64,000 nt of DNA, taken from assembly GCA_963835935.1 (NCBI GenBank), contig CAWIHK010000006.1, positions 1 through 64,000 on the forward strand, written 5' to 3'. This DNA comes from CAWIHK01 sp963835935. GTDB lineage: Bacteria; Bacteroidota; Ignavibacteria; UBA10030; CAVZMI01. Position numbers and translations under genes: made by a program. Below, piece by piece: positions 51,361 to 60,706 of the stretch. A model generated the notes under the pieces. It was not told where the DNA came from. It saw only the letters and a list, made by a program, of their open reading frames with translations, and did no database searches. Every line of letters begins with the position of its first letter. Within the stretch, counting starts at the first letter, position 1.

Positions 51361-53100
51361 TCACTTCATCAAAATTATCTTGCACGATTTTTTTTCGTAA
51401 AGAGTTTTTATCCTGCAAATATATATTCCACTCGAAAGTGCCCGATTGTTTTCATCCCGGCAATTCCATCGCACGATATGTTCTCCATTTTTTTCGACGT
51501 TGTTGATCAATCCACACACCTTTTGTCCGATTACATTATAGATGTCTATCTCAACTTGTTCATCTTCTGGAAGTGTATAACGGATGATTATATTCGAATT
51601 GCCGATCGGATAGGGATTCGGCGCAGACGATAAACTCAGGCGTTGATTATTTTCATGCGAATTCGATACTGAAACTGCTTTTACAAATTCACCATCAATC
51701 TGAATCTCCCAGAGAGCATATCCATATTCTGTACCCCGTCTGTTTCCGTGCCAGCGTACATATCGTGCTTCGGTAGGAGGTACAGAAAGAAATTCAGTAC
51801 CACCTTTTCCGCTTGTTGTCGCATAGATTGTCGTCCATTTTTGCTTATCGGAAGAAACATCAATGGAATAAGCCAATCCATAGGATGTTCCCCAGAAAAG
51901 AGTAATATGTTTGATCCGATAAATTCCCTGTAAATCAACCGAAATCCACTGCGGATCGCTAGTCGGCGTTGTCCATCTGGTTGAAAAATTTCCGTCGAAA
52001 ACATTCGACGCCTTTAGTGAACTGTCGTTAATTGCTGAATATTCGCATGGCTTGTTAAGAGCGATATTTGGCAGCAGTACATCGACCTTTTTAAAGTTCG
52101 AAGAAATTTCTGTTGTTCCGTCCTCGAAGAATGCTCTCGCGTGGATGAGATACTCATTTTGAGTCAGATTGGACGCTGTAATTGTATAAGGTGGTGTAGA
52201 TGATTCTCCAATTTTTATTGAGTCGGAAAAATATTCAATCCTTGTCATGGGAGTATCGGATACGACGTCTGCGTTTAATTGAATAGTTGCAGGAGTTTCG
52301 TAAAATAAATTCACTGGCGAAGTTAATAGTACTTTCTTCTCCCGTTGGGGATGGTTATAGAAAAAATCGACTACGAGATCTGTGCAATTGATCGGATAGT
52401 TCAACCATGTATGACCGCCGTGAGCATACGTGATGAACTCAACATCTGCGCCGGTTTCAACGGCCGGCCATAATTGTGCGATCGTCCCGCTATAGTTGTA
52501 CACTGTGTCCGGTGTGGCCGAACATTGATTTTTTTGCCGCCAGGCAGCCAATCCGGCTTGATCCGTGCTGTAGGGAACGGTGGCATCATCCACGGCATGA
52601 ATTGCGAGAACTGGTTTTGGTGAAGGAATTGTCTGGCTGGATCCTGTCCAGTATCCCGCTACCGGCGCGATTGCCGCAAATTTTTCCGGTAACTTAGAGC
52701 CCAGCGTGTAACAAAAAAATGCTCCATCCGAATGTCCGGTTGCATAGACACGTTTTGAGTCGATATGAAACTTTTTCTGGAGAGTATCCAGGAGAACAGA
52801 GACGAAATCAATGTCATTGTCGTGGGAGTTCCATCCTCCTTTGATGGAGGTGGGATAAACGACGATATATTTCATGATTTCCGATCGTTCATTGAATCCG
52901 CTTCTGAACAATGCACTGTCCGAGCCGCTCAATCCGTGGAAAACAAAAATTAATGGATACGATGTAGAACCGTCGTATGACGCGGGAACATGGACGAGAT
53001 ATGCTCTGTTGTATCCGTTGTGTATCATGAATTGTTCCTGGGCTGCCAGATGGTAGAAGGAGAGACATAAAACCAGATAACTCAAAATTCTTTTCATCAC
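51361..53100 (-). CDS. Secreted CE1-type esterase with F5/8C domain and T9SS tail (copy B)
   Basis: A 579-residue paralogue of the downstream esterase with the same order: signal peptide, esterase ('YATGHSDGAFFCYTLG', 'YAHGGHTWLNY'), Ig-like domain, F5/8 type C domain ('IALNKPCEYSAINDSSLKA'), and a T9SS tail ending 'SSGIYICRIKTLYEKKSCK'. The 488 bp encoding most of the esterase domain (52492-52979) appear identical to 50256-50743, while the binding domain and tail have diverged. That pattern indicates gene conversion or selection on one part. Confidence 0.9.
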   Translation of the reverse strand: MMKRILSYLVLCLSFYHLAAQEQFMIHNGYNRAYLVHVPASYDGSTSYPLIFVFHGLSGSDSALFRSGFNERSEIMKYIVVYPTSIKGGWNSHDNDIDFVSVLLDTLQKKFHIDSKRVYATGHSDGAFFCYTLGSKLPEKFAAIAPVAGYWTGSSQTIPSPKPVLAIHAVDDATVPYSTDQAGLAAWRQKNQCSATPDTVYNYSGTIAQLWPAVETGADVEFITYAHGGHTWLNYPINCTDLVVDFFYNHPQREKKVLLTSPVNLFYETPATIQLNADVVSDTPMTRIEYFSDSIKIGESSTPPYTITASNLTQNEYLIHARAFFEDGTTEISSNFKKVDVLLPNIALNKPCEYSAINDSSLKASNVFDGNFSTRWTTPTSDPQWISVDLQGIYRIKHITLFWGTSYGLAYSIDVSSDKQKWTTIYATTSGKGGTEFLSVPPTEARYVRWHGNRRGTEYGYALWEIQIDGEFVKAVSVSNSHENNQRLSLSSAPNPYPIGNSNIIIRYTLPEDEQVEIDIYNVIGQKVCGLINNVEKNGEHIVRWNCRDENNRALSSGIYICRIKTLYEKKSCKIILMK

Positions 53101-53220
53101 TTTTCCTTTTGTTCTCGTATTAACTCTCAGTATAACTTAAGATATTTTTTTATAACTTTCATAGTTACACTTAGTTTTATCATCGCATTTCTAATATTCC
53201 AAATCCTCATTAGCTCAATA

Positions 53221-53250
53221 AAAAAAGCGCTCATTACGGCGCTTTTTTTT
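53221..53250 (-). terminator. Intrinsic terminator
   Basis: AAAAAAGCGC (53221-53230), an 8-nt loop, then GCGC and eight or more T (53239-53250): a symmetric A-stem-loop-T structure that can serve either direction. It follows the minus-strand lipoprotein gene and the T9SS remnant. Confidence 0.8.
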
Positions 53251-53275
53251 TCGATTTCGGATACAATTCGATTCT

Positions 53276-53385
53276 TCATTTCGTCAAATACAGCTTTATA
53301 GCTTGAAGAAGATTATCGACTTTAATTCTGCATACATACAAACCGATATTCAAACACCTGACTTCACGCATTCCGCTACTTTTTT
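53276..53385 (-). pseudogene. Remnant of a T9SS C-terminal sorting domain
   Basis: On the minus strand, directly after the WD40-like lipoprotein gene, a frame ending at TGA 53276 encodes NKEKSSGMREV...IGLYVCRIKVDNLLQ...KLYLTK. This matches the closing strands of a T9SS sorting domain (compare SGIYICRLK...SCKIILMK in the neighbouring esterase). There is no start codon or upstream domain in frame. It is probably all that is left of a deleted T9SS gene. Confidence 0.6.
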
Positions 53386-53387
53386 CT

Positions 53388-54584
53388 TTATTGACCAATT
53401 ACATTTTTTAAAGAATCTAATATTGGTTTCCAATCGACCTGGTAAATGTAATCACCATTGTTTATGTGGCTGGTAAAAAAAAGATAGTTACCATCGGGTG
53501 AAATGCAAGGACGGCCTTCCCAAGTATTATTTGTATTCACCCTTGGCCTGATACTCATGGCTTTTGTCCAAGCACCATTCTTATTAAAACTAATCAGTAT
53601 ATCCTGATTATTTGCATTTCCGTTAATACAACTTCCAAAAAGTAAATAGCTTTCATCAGGGGCGATGTAAGTTTCTTCAACATCAAATTGGTTTATTCCA
53701 GCACCAAGTTCTCTCGGCTCGCTATATTGATTATTTTCCCAATTAGACCGATATAGTGAATACTTGCCAGATCGATCGGACTCAAAGTATAGATTGCCAT
53801 TAGCGGCAACCGCCGGTGAACCCTCAAATCCATTACTATTAATGGGTGAACCTAAATTTCTGGGATTACTCCAGCCTGTCTCAGTTTTGTCAGCCACAAA
53901 TATATCTAAATTGCCATCAGTATTCTGGTCGTAGAATATTTTCATTCCATCGGGAGAAATAACAGGAACTTCGACAGAATATTGACCACAAAATTCAGCC
54001 GCTTGGGGAATTGTCCATTGTCCATCTTTGAATGTAGAATATTTGATGACTACCGGCCCATTATCCTGAGTCACAAAATAATAAGTTTTTCCATCAGGAG
54101 CGAATGTAATGCTTTGTGCTATTGTTGTTCCAGGAATTTCAAAACGCTTCGGATAGGAGATCAGTTGGTCAGATGCATAAGGCTGTTTTCCCTGCGTCGT
54201 AAATGTTATCACGCCGCCGTAGCCTGTGCCGGCGATGTTAGTCGCATAAGCACGAACATAATAAGTTGTATTGGTTATTAAACCGGTAATGTGGCTTGAA
54301 AAGCTACCTGTGCCGACACTATCAAATGTTTTACTGCTATCAATAGTTGGATTTAGATTTGTCCCCCAGCACACGCCGCGAGCGGTTATCGGAGCGCCGC
54401 CATCGTTAGTAATGATGCCTCCACACACAGCAGTAGTATTTGTTATTGCACTGGCTGCATCTGTTATCAAGACCGGTATAGTCGTGTTTGCCAATGGATT
54501 GGTGATGGCGTTATCTTTTTTACAACTACTTGGAAAAATTAACAATACTGGCAAGAACCAGTAGATACAAATTTTCATTTTCAC
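53388..54584 (-). CDS. Lipoprotein with WD40-like (PD40) propeller
   Basis: A 398-residue lipoprotein ('LLIFPSSCKKDN', Cys about 21). A fibronectin-like N-terminal module (about 35-130: 'AVCGGIITNDGGAPITARGVCWG', 'ITNTTYYVRAYATNIAGTGYG') precedes PD40 repeats such as 'PVISPDGMKIFYDQN', 'GFEGSPAVAANGNLYFESDRSGKYSLY' and 'RPCISPDGNYLFFTS'. The propeller probably binds a cell-surface ligand. It lies 20 bp after the kelch gene's end on the same strand. Confidence 0.85.
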   Translation of the reverse strand: MKMKICIYWFLPVLLIFPSSCKKDNAITNPLANTTIPVLITDAASAITNTTAVCGGIITNDGGAPITARGVCWGTNLNPTIDSSKTFDSVGTGSFSSHITGLITNTTYYVRAYATNIAGTGYGGVITFTTQGKQPYASDQLISYPKRFEIPGTTIAQSITFAPDGKTYYFVTQDNGPVVIKYSTFKDGQWTIPQAAEFCGQYSVEVPVISPDGMKIFYDQNTDGNLDIFVADKTETGWSNPRNLGSPINSNGFEGSPAVAANGNLYFESDRSGKYSLYRSNWENNQYSEPRELGAGINQFDVEETYIAPDESYLLFGSCINGNANNQDILISFNKNGAWTKAMSIRPRVNTNNTWEGRPCISPDGNYLFFTSHINNGDYIYQVDWKPILDSLKNVIGQ

Positions 54585-54604
54585 GACGTTTCCTTTTTTG
54601 ATTC

Positions 54605-55900
54605 CTATTTTTGAATAACCATTTTTTTTGTTTCAGTGAAATCTTTGGTTGTTAATCTTGCAAAGTAGATACCGCTATCAAGATGTTTTCCATCAAACTT
54701 TACTTCATGATCGCCGGCAGTTTGTTCTTTATCTATTAAAGTTGCAATTTCACGCCCGAGTGAATCGAATATTATTAATTCAACATGCGTCGAGTTTGGA
54801 AGTTGATAACGAATAATTGTATCCGGATTAAACGGGTTTGGATAATTTTGCAATAATGAAAAGTTCTTCAATTCATTTTTATATAGAATACCTGCGTCTT
54901 TATTTGTATCATAAGCTTCTACCGTGCTAAAGTAGGTTCCTGTCCAATCTAAAGTGCCCCCCATAATAAATATCTTGCCATTTATTTCAGCCGCTCCACA
55001 ATCACTTTTTGCCTCCGATAGGTTTGGTAAAAAAGTTTCAGTATTTGCCACAGGATCATATCTGATAGCTTTGTTCGACATACCAGATCCTGACAACCAC
55101 AAACCACCGAACATATATAACTTATTATTGACGACTAATTTTGTAAAGAAGCCAACAGGTGATGTATTAATTTTCTTTGTCCATTTATCGAGGTCCGGGT
55201 CATATTCGTTTATATAAGAATCTGCAATTGAATATATTTTACCATTTATAGTAACTGCCTGGCAAGGAGATTGACTGCTCACGGCGTAAGGCGCCTTTTC
55301 CGTCCATGTGTCAGTACTTATATCGTATTCTTCAATACCTCCAACGGCTGTATATGCCTGTGTCCAACCACAGATTGCGTAAATTTTATTATTCAAACAA
55401 ACGACAGCAGGCCCTATTCTTTGTCTCTTCATCTTTGCCTTGATTTCCCAGCTATCATTTTGGGGATCGTACACCTGGACATTATCCAGAGCACTATTAT
55501 TTGCAGTACCCCCGATGATGTATATCTTCCCTTGATAGATTGCGACGCCTATATCATCACAACCCACCGGTAGATTTTTTTTATTAATCCATGTACCGTT
55601 TGCCGTATTAAACTCTTCAATCGTATTGCCTCCAATTTCAAATATTCTCCCGTTTAGTTCTACCAATGAGCCAATATTTATAGAATTTATATTGCCCTTT
55701 GTTGTCCAATTATCTGTGGCAGGATCATAAATATACATGATGCCAGAATTAGTAGCGTATATTTTACCATCGAGCGTGACAACATGAGGACACATAGCTT
55801 CCGGCAACGGTTGGCATTGTTGCCATTCATTTCCGTAGACAGGGCTAGAAAAGATCATTACAATTATTAATTCGGTGAAGATTACTTTTACATTGTTCAT
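54605..55900 (-). CDS. Kelch-repeat secreted protein with T9SS tail (copy 1)
   Basis: A 431-residue surface protein from ATG 55900, preceded by GGAAAGG. Signal peptide MNNVKVIFTELIIVMIFSSPVYG. Six or so kelch motifs follow ('GRIFEIGGNTIEEFNTANGTW', 'GKIYIIGGTANNSALDNVQVYDP', 'NKIYAICGWTQAY'), then a type A T9SS domain with 'LLQNYPNPFNPDTIIRYQL'. It is likely a ligand-binding propeller displayed on the cell. It is paralogous to the next gene upstream. Confidence 0.88.
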   Translation of the reverse strand: MNNVKVIFTELIIVMIFSSPVYGNEWQQCQPLPEAMCPHVVTLDGKIYATNSGIMYIYDPATDNWTTKGNINSINIGSLVELNGRIFEIGGNTIEEFNTANGTWINKKNLPVGCDDIGVAIYQGKIYIIGGTANNSALDNVQVYDPQNDSWEIKAKMKRQRIGPAVVCLNNKIYAICGWTQAYTAVGGIEEYDISTDTWTEKAPYAVSSQSPCQAVTINGKIYSIADSYINEYDPDLDKWTKKINTSPVGFFTKLVVNNKLYMFGGLWLSGSGMSNKAIRYDPVANTETFLPNLSEAKSDCGAAEINGKIFIMGGTLDWTGTYFSTVEAYDTNKDAGILYKNELKNFSLLQNYPNPFNPDTIIRYQLPNSTHVELIIFDSLGREIATLIDKEQTAGDHEVKFDGKHLDSGIYFARLTTKDFTETKKMVIQK

Positions 55901-56023
55901 AGAAACCTTTCCAATTTTATTATTTATTCTGTAATATTTTTTAAACATCGAATTGATAAACCGTTATAGTTTGGATGATAATCGGAACTGATAAATGTAT
56001 TCGTTATCATCTCATTCCGCTTT

Positions 56024-57418
56024 TTATTTTTGAAAAACCATTTTTTTTGTTTCAGTGAAATCATTGGCAGTCAATCGTGCAAAGTATATCCCGCTATTCA
56101 GTTGGTTGCAGTCAAACTTTGCTTCATGCTTTCCAGCAGTTTGCTCTTTATCCACTAAAGTTATAATCTCGCGTCCGAGCAAATCGAATATTTTCAATTC
56201 AACATGCGTCGAGTTTGAAAGTTGATAACGAATAATTGTATCCGGATTGAACGGGTTTGGATAATTTTGTAATAGTGAAAAGTCCTTCAATTTATTTTTA
56301 TTCAGAATACCTACATCTTTTTTTGTATCATAAGCTTCTACTCTGTTAAAGTAAGTTTCATTATTACCAATCCAATCGCTTCCGCCCATTATGAAAATTT
56401 TTCCATCGATTTCTGCCGCTCCCATGCCCCATTTTGGCTCTGACAGATTCGGCAGTGAAGTCAAAGAATTAGTGGAAGGATCATATTTCAACGCCTTGTT
56501 TGATCGGCATTCACCGGCATTCAAATGTCCTCCAAACATATACACCTGATTATTGATGGCGAGTTTTGCAAAATCGCCGATCGGCGGGATGTGAATTTTC
56601 ACAGTCCATGTATCGAGTTCAGGATCATATTCATTGATGTGGGTATCAGTTTGGGAACCAGTACCTTCAGAAAAAATTGAATAAATTTTTCCATTGATGG
56701 CAACTGCCTGGCAAAGAGAGAGGCCGAGAGTGTATTTAGCTTTTTCTGTCCACGTGTCTTTCATAACATCGTATTCTTCAATACCGCCTACAGTTGAATA
56801 ATTATCATTATCTCCGATGAAACCACTGATTGCATAAATATTTCCATTTAGACTAACTATAGCCGGCCATCTCCTTTGTTTTAGCATTTTTGCTTTAGTT
56901 TTCCAGGTATCATTCTGTGGATCGTACACCATTACATCATTACAAGCAGAAACTGAAATGCTTTTTCCAACGGAATCTGCTCTGAAGCCGCCAATGACAA
57001 ATATCTTATTTTGAACAATTGCTATTCCCATATCAGATCGTGGAAGAGGCATGCTGTTCTTCATCCCCCAACTGCCTGATGATATATCATATTCTTCAAC
57101 GGCTGAAGTGGCGACATTGTTTTGCGTCATACCACCGATCGCAAAAATCCTTCCGTTCGTTTCCACCAGATTGAATCCGTATCGGATCGTATTCATTGCA
57201 CCTTTTTTAACCCATGTATCATTTGCAGGATCGTATATAAATGTTGCGCAGGGACCGGTCCCAGATCCTACTGCATAAATTATTCCGTTTACCGCTACAA
57301 CTGCAGGGGACATTGCTTCGAGTAATGGTTTACATTGCTGCCATGTATTTCCATACATTGGATTAGAAAAGATCAGTACCATCACCAACGCGGTGATGAT
57401 GAGTTTTATATTATTCAT
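56024..57418 (-). CDS. Kelch-repeat secreted protein with T9SS tail (copy 2)
   Basis: A 464-residue paralogue of the downstream kelch protein, with signal peptide MNNIKLIITALVMVLIFSNPMYG, kelch motifs ('GIIYAVGSGTGPCATFIYDP', 'GRIFAIGGMTQNNVATSAVEEYD', 'NKIFVIGGFRADSVG') and a T9SS C-terminal domain with 'NYPNPFNPDTIIRYQLS'. It is first of the kelch pair, about 350 bp downstream of an operator-like palindrome and the NarL-type two-component genes. Confidence 0.88.
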   Translation of the reverse strand: MNNIKLIITALVMVLIFSNPMYGNTWQQCKPLLEAMSPAVVAVNGIIYAVGSGTGPCATFIYDPANDTWVKKGAMNTIRYGFNLVETNGRIFAIGGMTQNNVATSAVEEYDISSGSWGMKNSMPLPRSDMGIAIVQNKIFVIGGFRADSVGKSISVSACNDVMVYDPQNDTWKTKAKMLKQRRWPAIVSLNGNIYAISGFIGDNDNYSTVGGIEEYDVMKDTWTEKAKYTLGLSLCQAVAINGKIYSIFSEGTGSQTDTHINEYDPELDTWTVKIHIPPIGDFAKLAINNQVYMFGGHLNAGECRSNKALKYDPSTNSLTSLPNLSEPKWGMGAAEIDGKIFIMGGSDWIGNNETYFNRVEAYDTKKDVGILNKNKLKDFSLLQNYPNPFNPDTIIRYQLSNSTHVELKIFDLLGREIITLVDKEQTAGKHEAKFDCNQLNSGIYFARLTANDFTETKKMVFQK

Positions 57419-57673
57419 GATACATTCCTTACATTGATTAGAATCTTTATACTCTTCGTATCCTTTGGGTTAATTACATGACCTTCATCACCATAGAAAT
57501 CAGAAACTGAAAACATGGTAATGGATCACACCATATTCAGCATGTACTTGATTTTATGTAACTCACGTTACGTAAAGGAGAAATTCCTCCGGAAGTTCTG
57601 AAGGAATGCCTTCGGCAGAGCCCCTTTGGGATAAATGACAATCCCACGAATCCCAAATCCCGCTGTATGGGAT

Positions 57674-57705
57674 CCCGTCACATTAAAAAATATTATTGTG
57701 ACGGG
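57674..57705. repeat. Hairpin upstream of the kelch genes
   Basis: CCCGTCACA (57674-57682) / TGTGACGGG (57697-57705) is a perfect 9-bp stem with an AT-rich loop. It lies about 260 bp upstream of the kelch start. A terminator or leader-structure role is possible. The rest of 57419-57766 shows no gene. Confidence 0.5.
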
Positions 57706-57766
57706 ACAAATCCAATATTAATTCAAAATCTATTAATTATACGGACAAAGACGTGCGTTTTCCAAC

Positions 57767-57800
57767 ATGACATTTGTCATTATGGACGGACATTTGTCAT
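57767..57800. promoter_or_regulatory. Operator-like palindrome with a second half-copy
   Basis: ATGACATTTGTCAT (57767-57780) is a perfect inverted repeat with a 2-bp centre. GACATTTGTCAT recurs at 57789-57800, 20 bp away, about two helical turns. Such paired sites are typical for dimeric regulators, including NarL-type response regulators like the one encoded just to the right. Placed upstream of the kelch gene on the same strand, it may control it. Confidence 0.5.
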
Positions 57801-57813
57801 CAAGCATTTCTGA

Positions 57814-58073
57814 CTGATGTTACGCAAAGAGCCATTTCCTGTAATGGTCACTTCTGCCGAAGGCATGGCTTCGCCAGATACGATCCCGACTTCCGTCGGG
57901 ATCACACCTCACCATGTTCGGTGCATCGCTCAGTGACCATGCTAATTTGCTGTGACACCGAGCATAGCCGAAGTGTCGGTTACCGAGTGATCCGCCAGTC
58001 TCTTTGGCGAATTCTATCGAGGTAACCCATAAACGCGAAAGTTCATGATTATTATCATTCTGCGTAACATCAG
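57814..58073. mobile_element. 260-bp non-autonomous element with the ends of the 370-1561 IS
   Basis: The left end CTGATGTTACGCAAA (57814-57828) equals the IS end. The right end TGCGTAACATCAG (58061-58073) is its complement over 13 bp. The right flank is TTACTAA, the same as the IS target duplication, while the left flank TTTCTGA matches it in 5 of 7. There is no coding capacity; the interior is full of hairpins (GATCCCGAC/GTCGGGATC at 57882-57903; ATGGTCACT/AGTGACCAT at 57844-57940). It is a MITE-like derivative. Confidence 0.8.
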
Positions 58074-58156
58074 TTACTAAATATTTTTATTCTAGTGGTG
58101 TGAAATCTGATAGGAAAAGATCAAGTTAGTGTAGATGAGAATTTTCTGATGTTTGA

Positions 58157-58803
58157 TCAGACCAAGTTATTCTTTACGGCATAAACCGCCAGTTGGGTGC
58201 GATCTTTTAATTGAAGCTTATTGAGGATGGTGGAGATATTATTTCGTATTGATCCCGGGCTTAAATCGAGTGTGGCTGCAATCTCTTTATTGCTTTGTCC
58301 GAACACAATCAATTGGATAATTTTTTTTCTTTTTCCGTCAACTCCAAATTTTCTGCCGGTTGCATCGCAGGATGATTATCTTCCGACGAGACAATGGTAT
58401 TCTTCAGGATTTGATAACTCTCCGGATGAAAAACCTGCAAACCGCTTGCAACGCTTTTTATCGTCAAGATCAAATCTGATGGATTGATATCTTTCAACAA
58501 GTATCCATCTGCGCCTTTTTTCATCGCTTCAACGATCTTCTCCGGTTCATTGAATGTGGTGAGGATCAAAATTTTGATCTCTGGAAATTCTTCTTTTATT
58601 ATTCGTGTTCCTTCAATGCCGTCCATAACAGGCATCACGATATTGAGCAAGAAAACGTCGGGGTGGAAAGACCGGCAGATTTCGTATGCCTCTTTTCCAT
58701 TTGCGGCACACGCGATGACGGAAATATCCGGGTCCTGTTCGATAAGGAACTTCAAACTTTCTCGAATGATAATCTGATCTTCAGCAATCGCAATTCGAAT
58801 CAT
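58157..58803 (-). CDS. NarL-type response regulator, frame broken at A8 (needs -1 shift)
   Basis: The first frame (58803 to 58309) encodes a receiver with 'IAIAEDQIIIRESL', phospho-Asp region 'DVFLLNIVMPVMDG' (Asn where the Asp is usual), 'LILTTFNEPEKIV' and 'GYLLKDI'. It stops just after LTEKEKK at an A8 run (T8 on plus, 58321-58328). Re-reading one A continues into a full LuxR/NarL helix-turn-helix (IIQLIVFGQSNKEIAATLDLS...NNISTILNKLQLKDRTQLA) ending at 58157, total about 215 residues, the normal length. Its own ATG overlaps the kinase stop. Confidence 0.85.
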
Positions 58804-60596
58804 TCTAGCACTGTATCCTCTCTTAATTCCTTATCAGCATTGGATTGTTCCTTTATCGGAATTTCAATATAAATGCTGAAACCGCTTTCTCCGTCAGAGC
58901 CGTATTTTAACCATCCGCCCAACTCGGAGACCCGATGCTCCATGTTTGTAAGTCCATTTCCACGCTGAATATTTTGACATCCCACACCATCATCTATCAG
59001 GAACAATTTCAGCGAAGGAGGGACATTGCGAAGAATGAGAGTGATATGTTGTGCATGGCCATGTTTGACCGCATTTGTTAATCCTTCCTGGATGATTCGG
59101 TATATATGGTGCATCCACGGCGAAACATCTGTGTCGTTCAATCCTTCAAAAGTTAACGAGACTTCAATTCCGGAAATCTCAAAAGTCTTTTTCAAATTCA
59201 GAAGAGTTTCATAAAAAGAATTTTGAGATAGGTGTGAGGAAGATAAGCCGTTGATAGATCGGCGGAGTTCCTGAAGTCCGTCACGAGCAATCGCGATAGC
59301 TTCAATCAGTTTTTCTTTTGTGCGTTGCGCATCCTTCGAGCACGTAATTTCGCAAACCTGAAGCAGTGCGATGAGTATAGTCATTGTGTGTCCGATGGTG
59401 TCGTGTGCTTCCCGCGCAAATCGGTTTCTTTCTTCCATGATAGCGAGTTTCTGCATCAACTCCGATTGGCGCTGAAGCTGCGTGTTAGCCTCCGAGAGTT
59501 CTTGATTCGTACGGAAGAGAGTTTCGTTTGCTCGCTGAAGATTCGATTGGACGAGACGGAACTCGGTAATTTCCTGAAGCGTGATGATTCTTCCCAACAC
59601 TTTCGATCGCTTGTGATAATAAGGTTGGATCCCGATATGTAAAATGATAGTTTCGGTCGAATGCAGTATAATTTCTCCTGTGAAATTTAAAAATGAAGGA
59701 TCACCGAGCGCCTGTATGGTTTCATTGTCCACTGCATCCGCGGATAACGCTTTTCCGAAAGCACCGATGAATGAGGAGATATCATCATCGGATTCGATGA
59801 CCCGAAAGCGAGAAAAAAGTTTTTTAACCGATGCATTGGCATTCATGATTTTATTTCGTCGGTCAACGACAATAATACCTTGACTAACGGAATCGAATAA
59901 TTCAGAAAACGCATACGGTGTGATATTCAAAAACCTGTAACGGAAAGTTACGAAAGCAAAAATAAAGATCGTCAGGCAGAAACATAACGGTGTTGTATCG
60001 ATTCCATAGACATAATAAGATGCATGAAGAATATGAAGATGGTAATTTTGTTGTATGTTGGCCGCCAATGGCAGTAGAAGCGCGCTAATCAGGAGAATCG
60101 ATTGTTGTTTCATCGTGCCGATATTCTTGAATGCATAGATAATTAAGAGAATCATCCCTACGAAGAGATATCCATAAGAAAATAAAATATGTAGTAGGAA
60201 AAGGATAAAGGGTTTGTTTGGGAAATGAAATAATAAAAAGAATATGATGGAGGGTATCCAGAGAATTTTCATCCATCGCTTATTATGACAAATGGGCGCA
60301 TTAGTATAGAAGAGTGAAAATGTGAGCCATGACGGACCGCTAAATGCAGTTACTGTCGCTTCAAGCGTCAGGAAGACAGGAAAAGCGAATGGTTCGAGCT
60401 GGTCCTGCTGGCCTCCCAGCAAGACCATGCCACGAATAAGGTCATGGAAAATCCATAGAAAAATTACAACCTGAAAACCAAGAAAGGAGAATAACAAGGA
60501 ATTGTGTTTTCCATTCAAATAAAAATAGAAAATGGAAAAGCTGACCAGCAGGAGTGCCGCAATATAAATGAGAATTTGGAACGATGCCGGAAGCAT
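58800..60596 (-). CDS. NarX/LiaS-like sensor histidine kinase with 7TM N-terminus
   Basis: A 598-residue kinase. The N-terminal third has about seven hydrophobic helices (7TM sensor type), then a PAS-like domain ('VSQGIIVVDRRNKIMNANASVKKLF'), a coiled-coil stretch, the HisKA_3 box 'MEERNRFAREAHDTIGHTMT' with the phospho-accepting His, and an HATPase ('YRIIQEGLTNAVKHGHAQ', 'LIDDGVGCQN', 'GNGLTNMEHRVSELGG'). It is coupled to the frameshifted regulator by an ATGA overlap. The signal is unknown; the kelch genes are possible targets. Confidence 0.9.
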   Translation of the reverse strand: MLPASFQILIYIAALLLVSFSIFYFYLNGKHNSLLFSFLGFQVVIFLWIFHDLIRGMVLLGGQQDQLEPFAFPVFLTLEATVTAFSGPSWLTFSLFYTNAPICHNKRWMKILWIPSIIFFLLFHFPNKPFILFLLHILFSYGYLFVGMILLIIYAFKNIGTMKQQSILLISALLLPLAANIQQNYHLHILHASYYVYGIDTTPLCFCLTIFIFAFVTFRYRFLNITPYAFSELFDSVSQGIIVVDRRNKIMNANASVKKLFSRFRVIESDDDISSFIGAFGKALSADAVDNETIQALGDPSFLNFTGEIILHSTETIILHIGIQPYYHKRSKVLGRIITLQEITEFRLVQSNLQRANETLFRTNQELSEANTQLQRQSELMQKLAIMEERNRFAREAHDTIGHTMTILIALLQVCEITCSKDAQRTKEKLIEAIAIARDGLQELRRSINGLSSSHLSQNSFYETLLNLKKTFEISGIEVSLTFEGLNDTDVSPWMHHIYRIIQEGLTNAVKHGHAQHITLILRNVPPSLKLFLIDDGVGCQNIQRGNGLTNMEHRVSELGGWLKYGSDGESGFSIYIEIPIKEQSNADKELREDTVLE

Positions 60597-60706
60597 TATC
60601 TGTAATACTTATCCTGAAAAATAAAATATATGAAAGATGTAGAATTCTAATAATAATTGCAACTAATCCATTTCTTGTTTCATGATTGATAAAGAGATGA
60701 TTGTGT

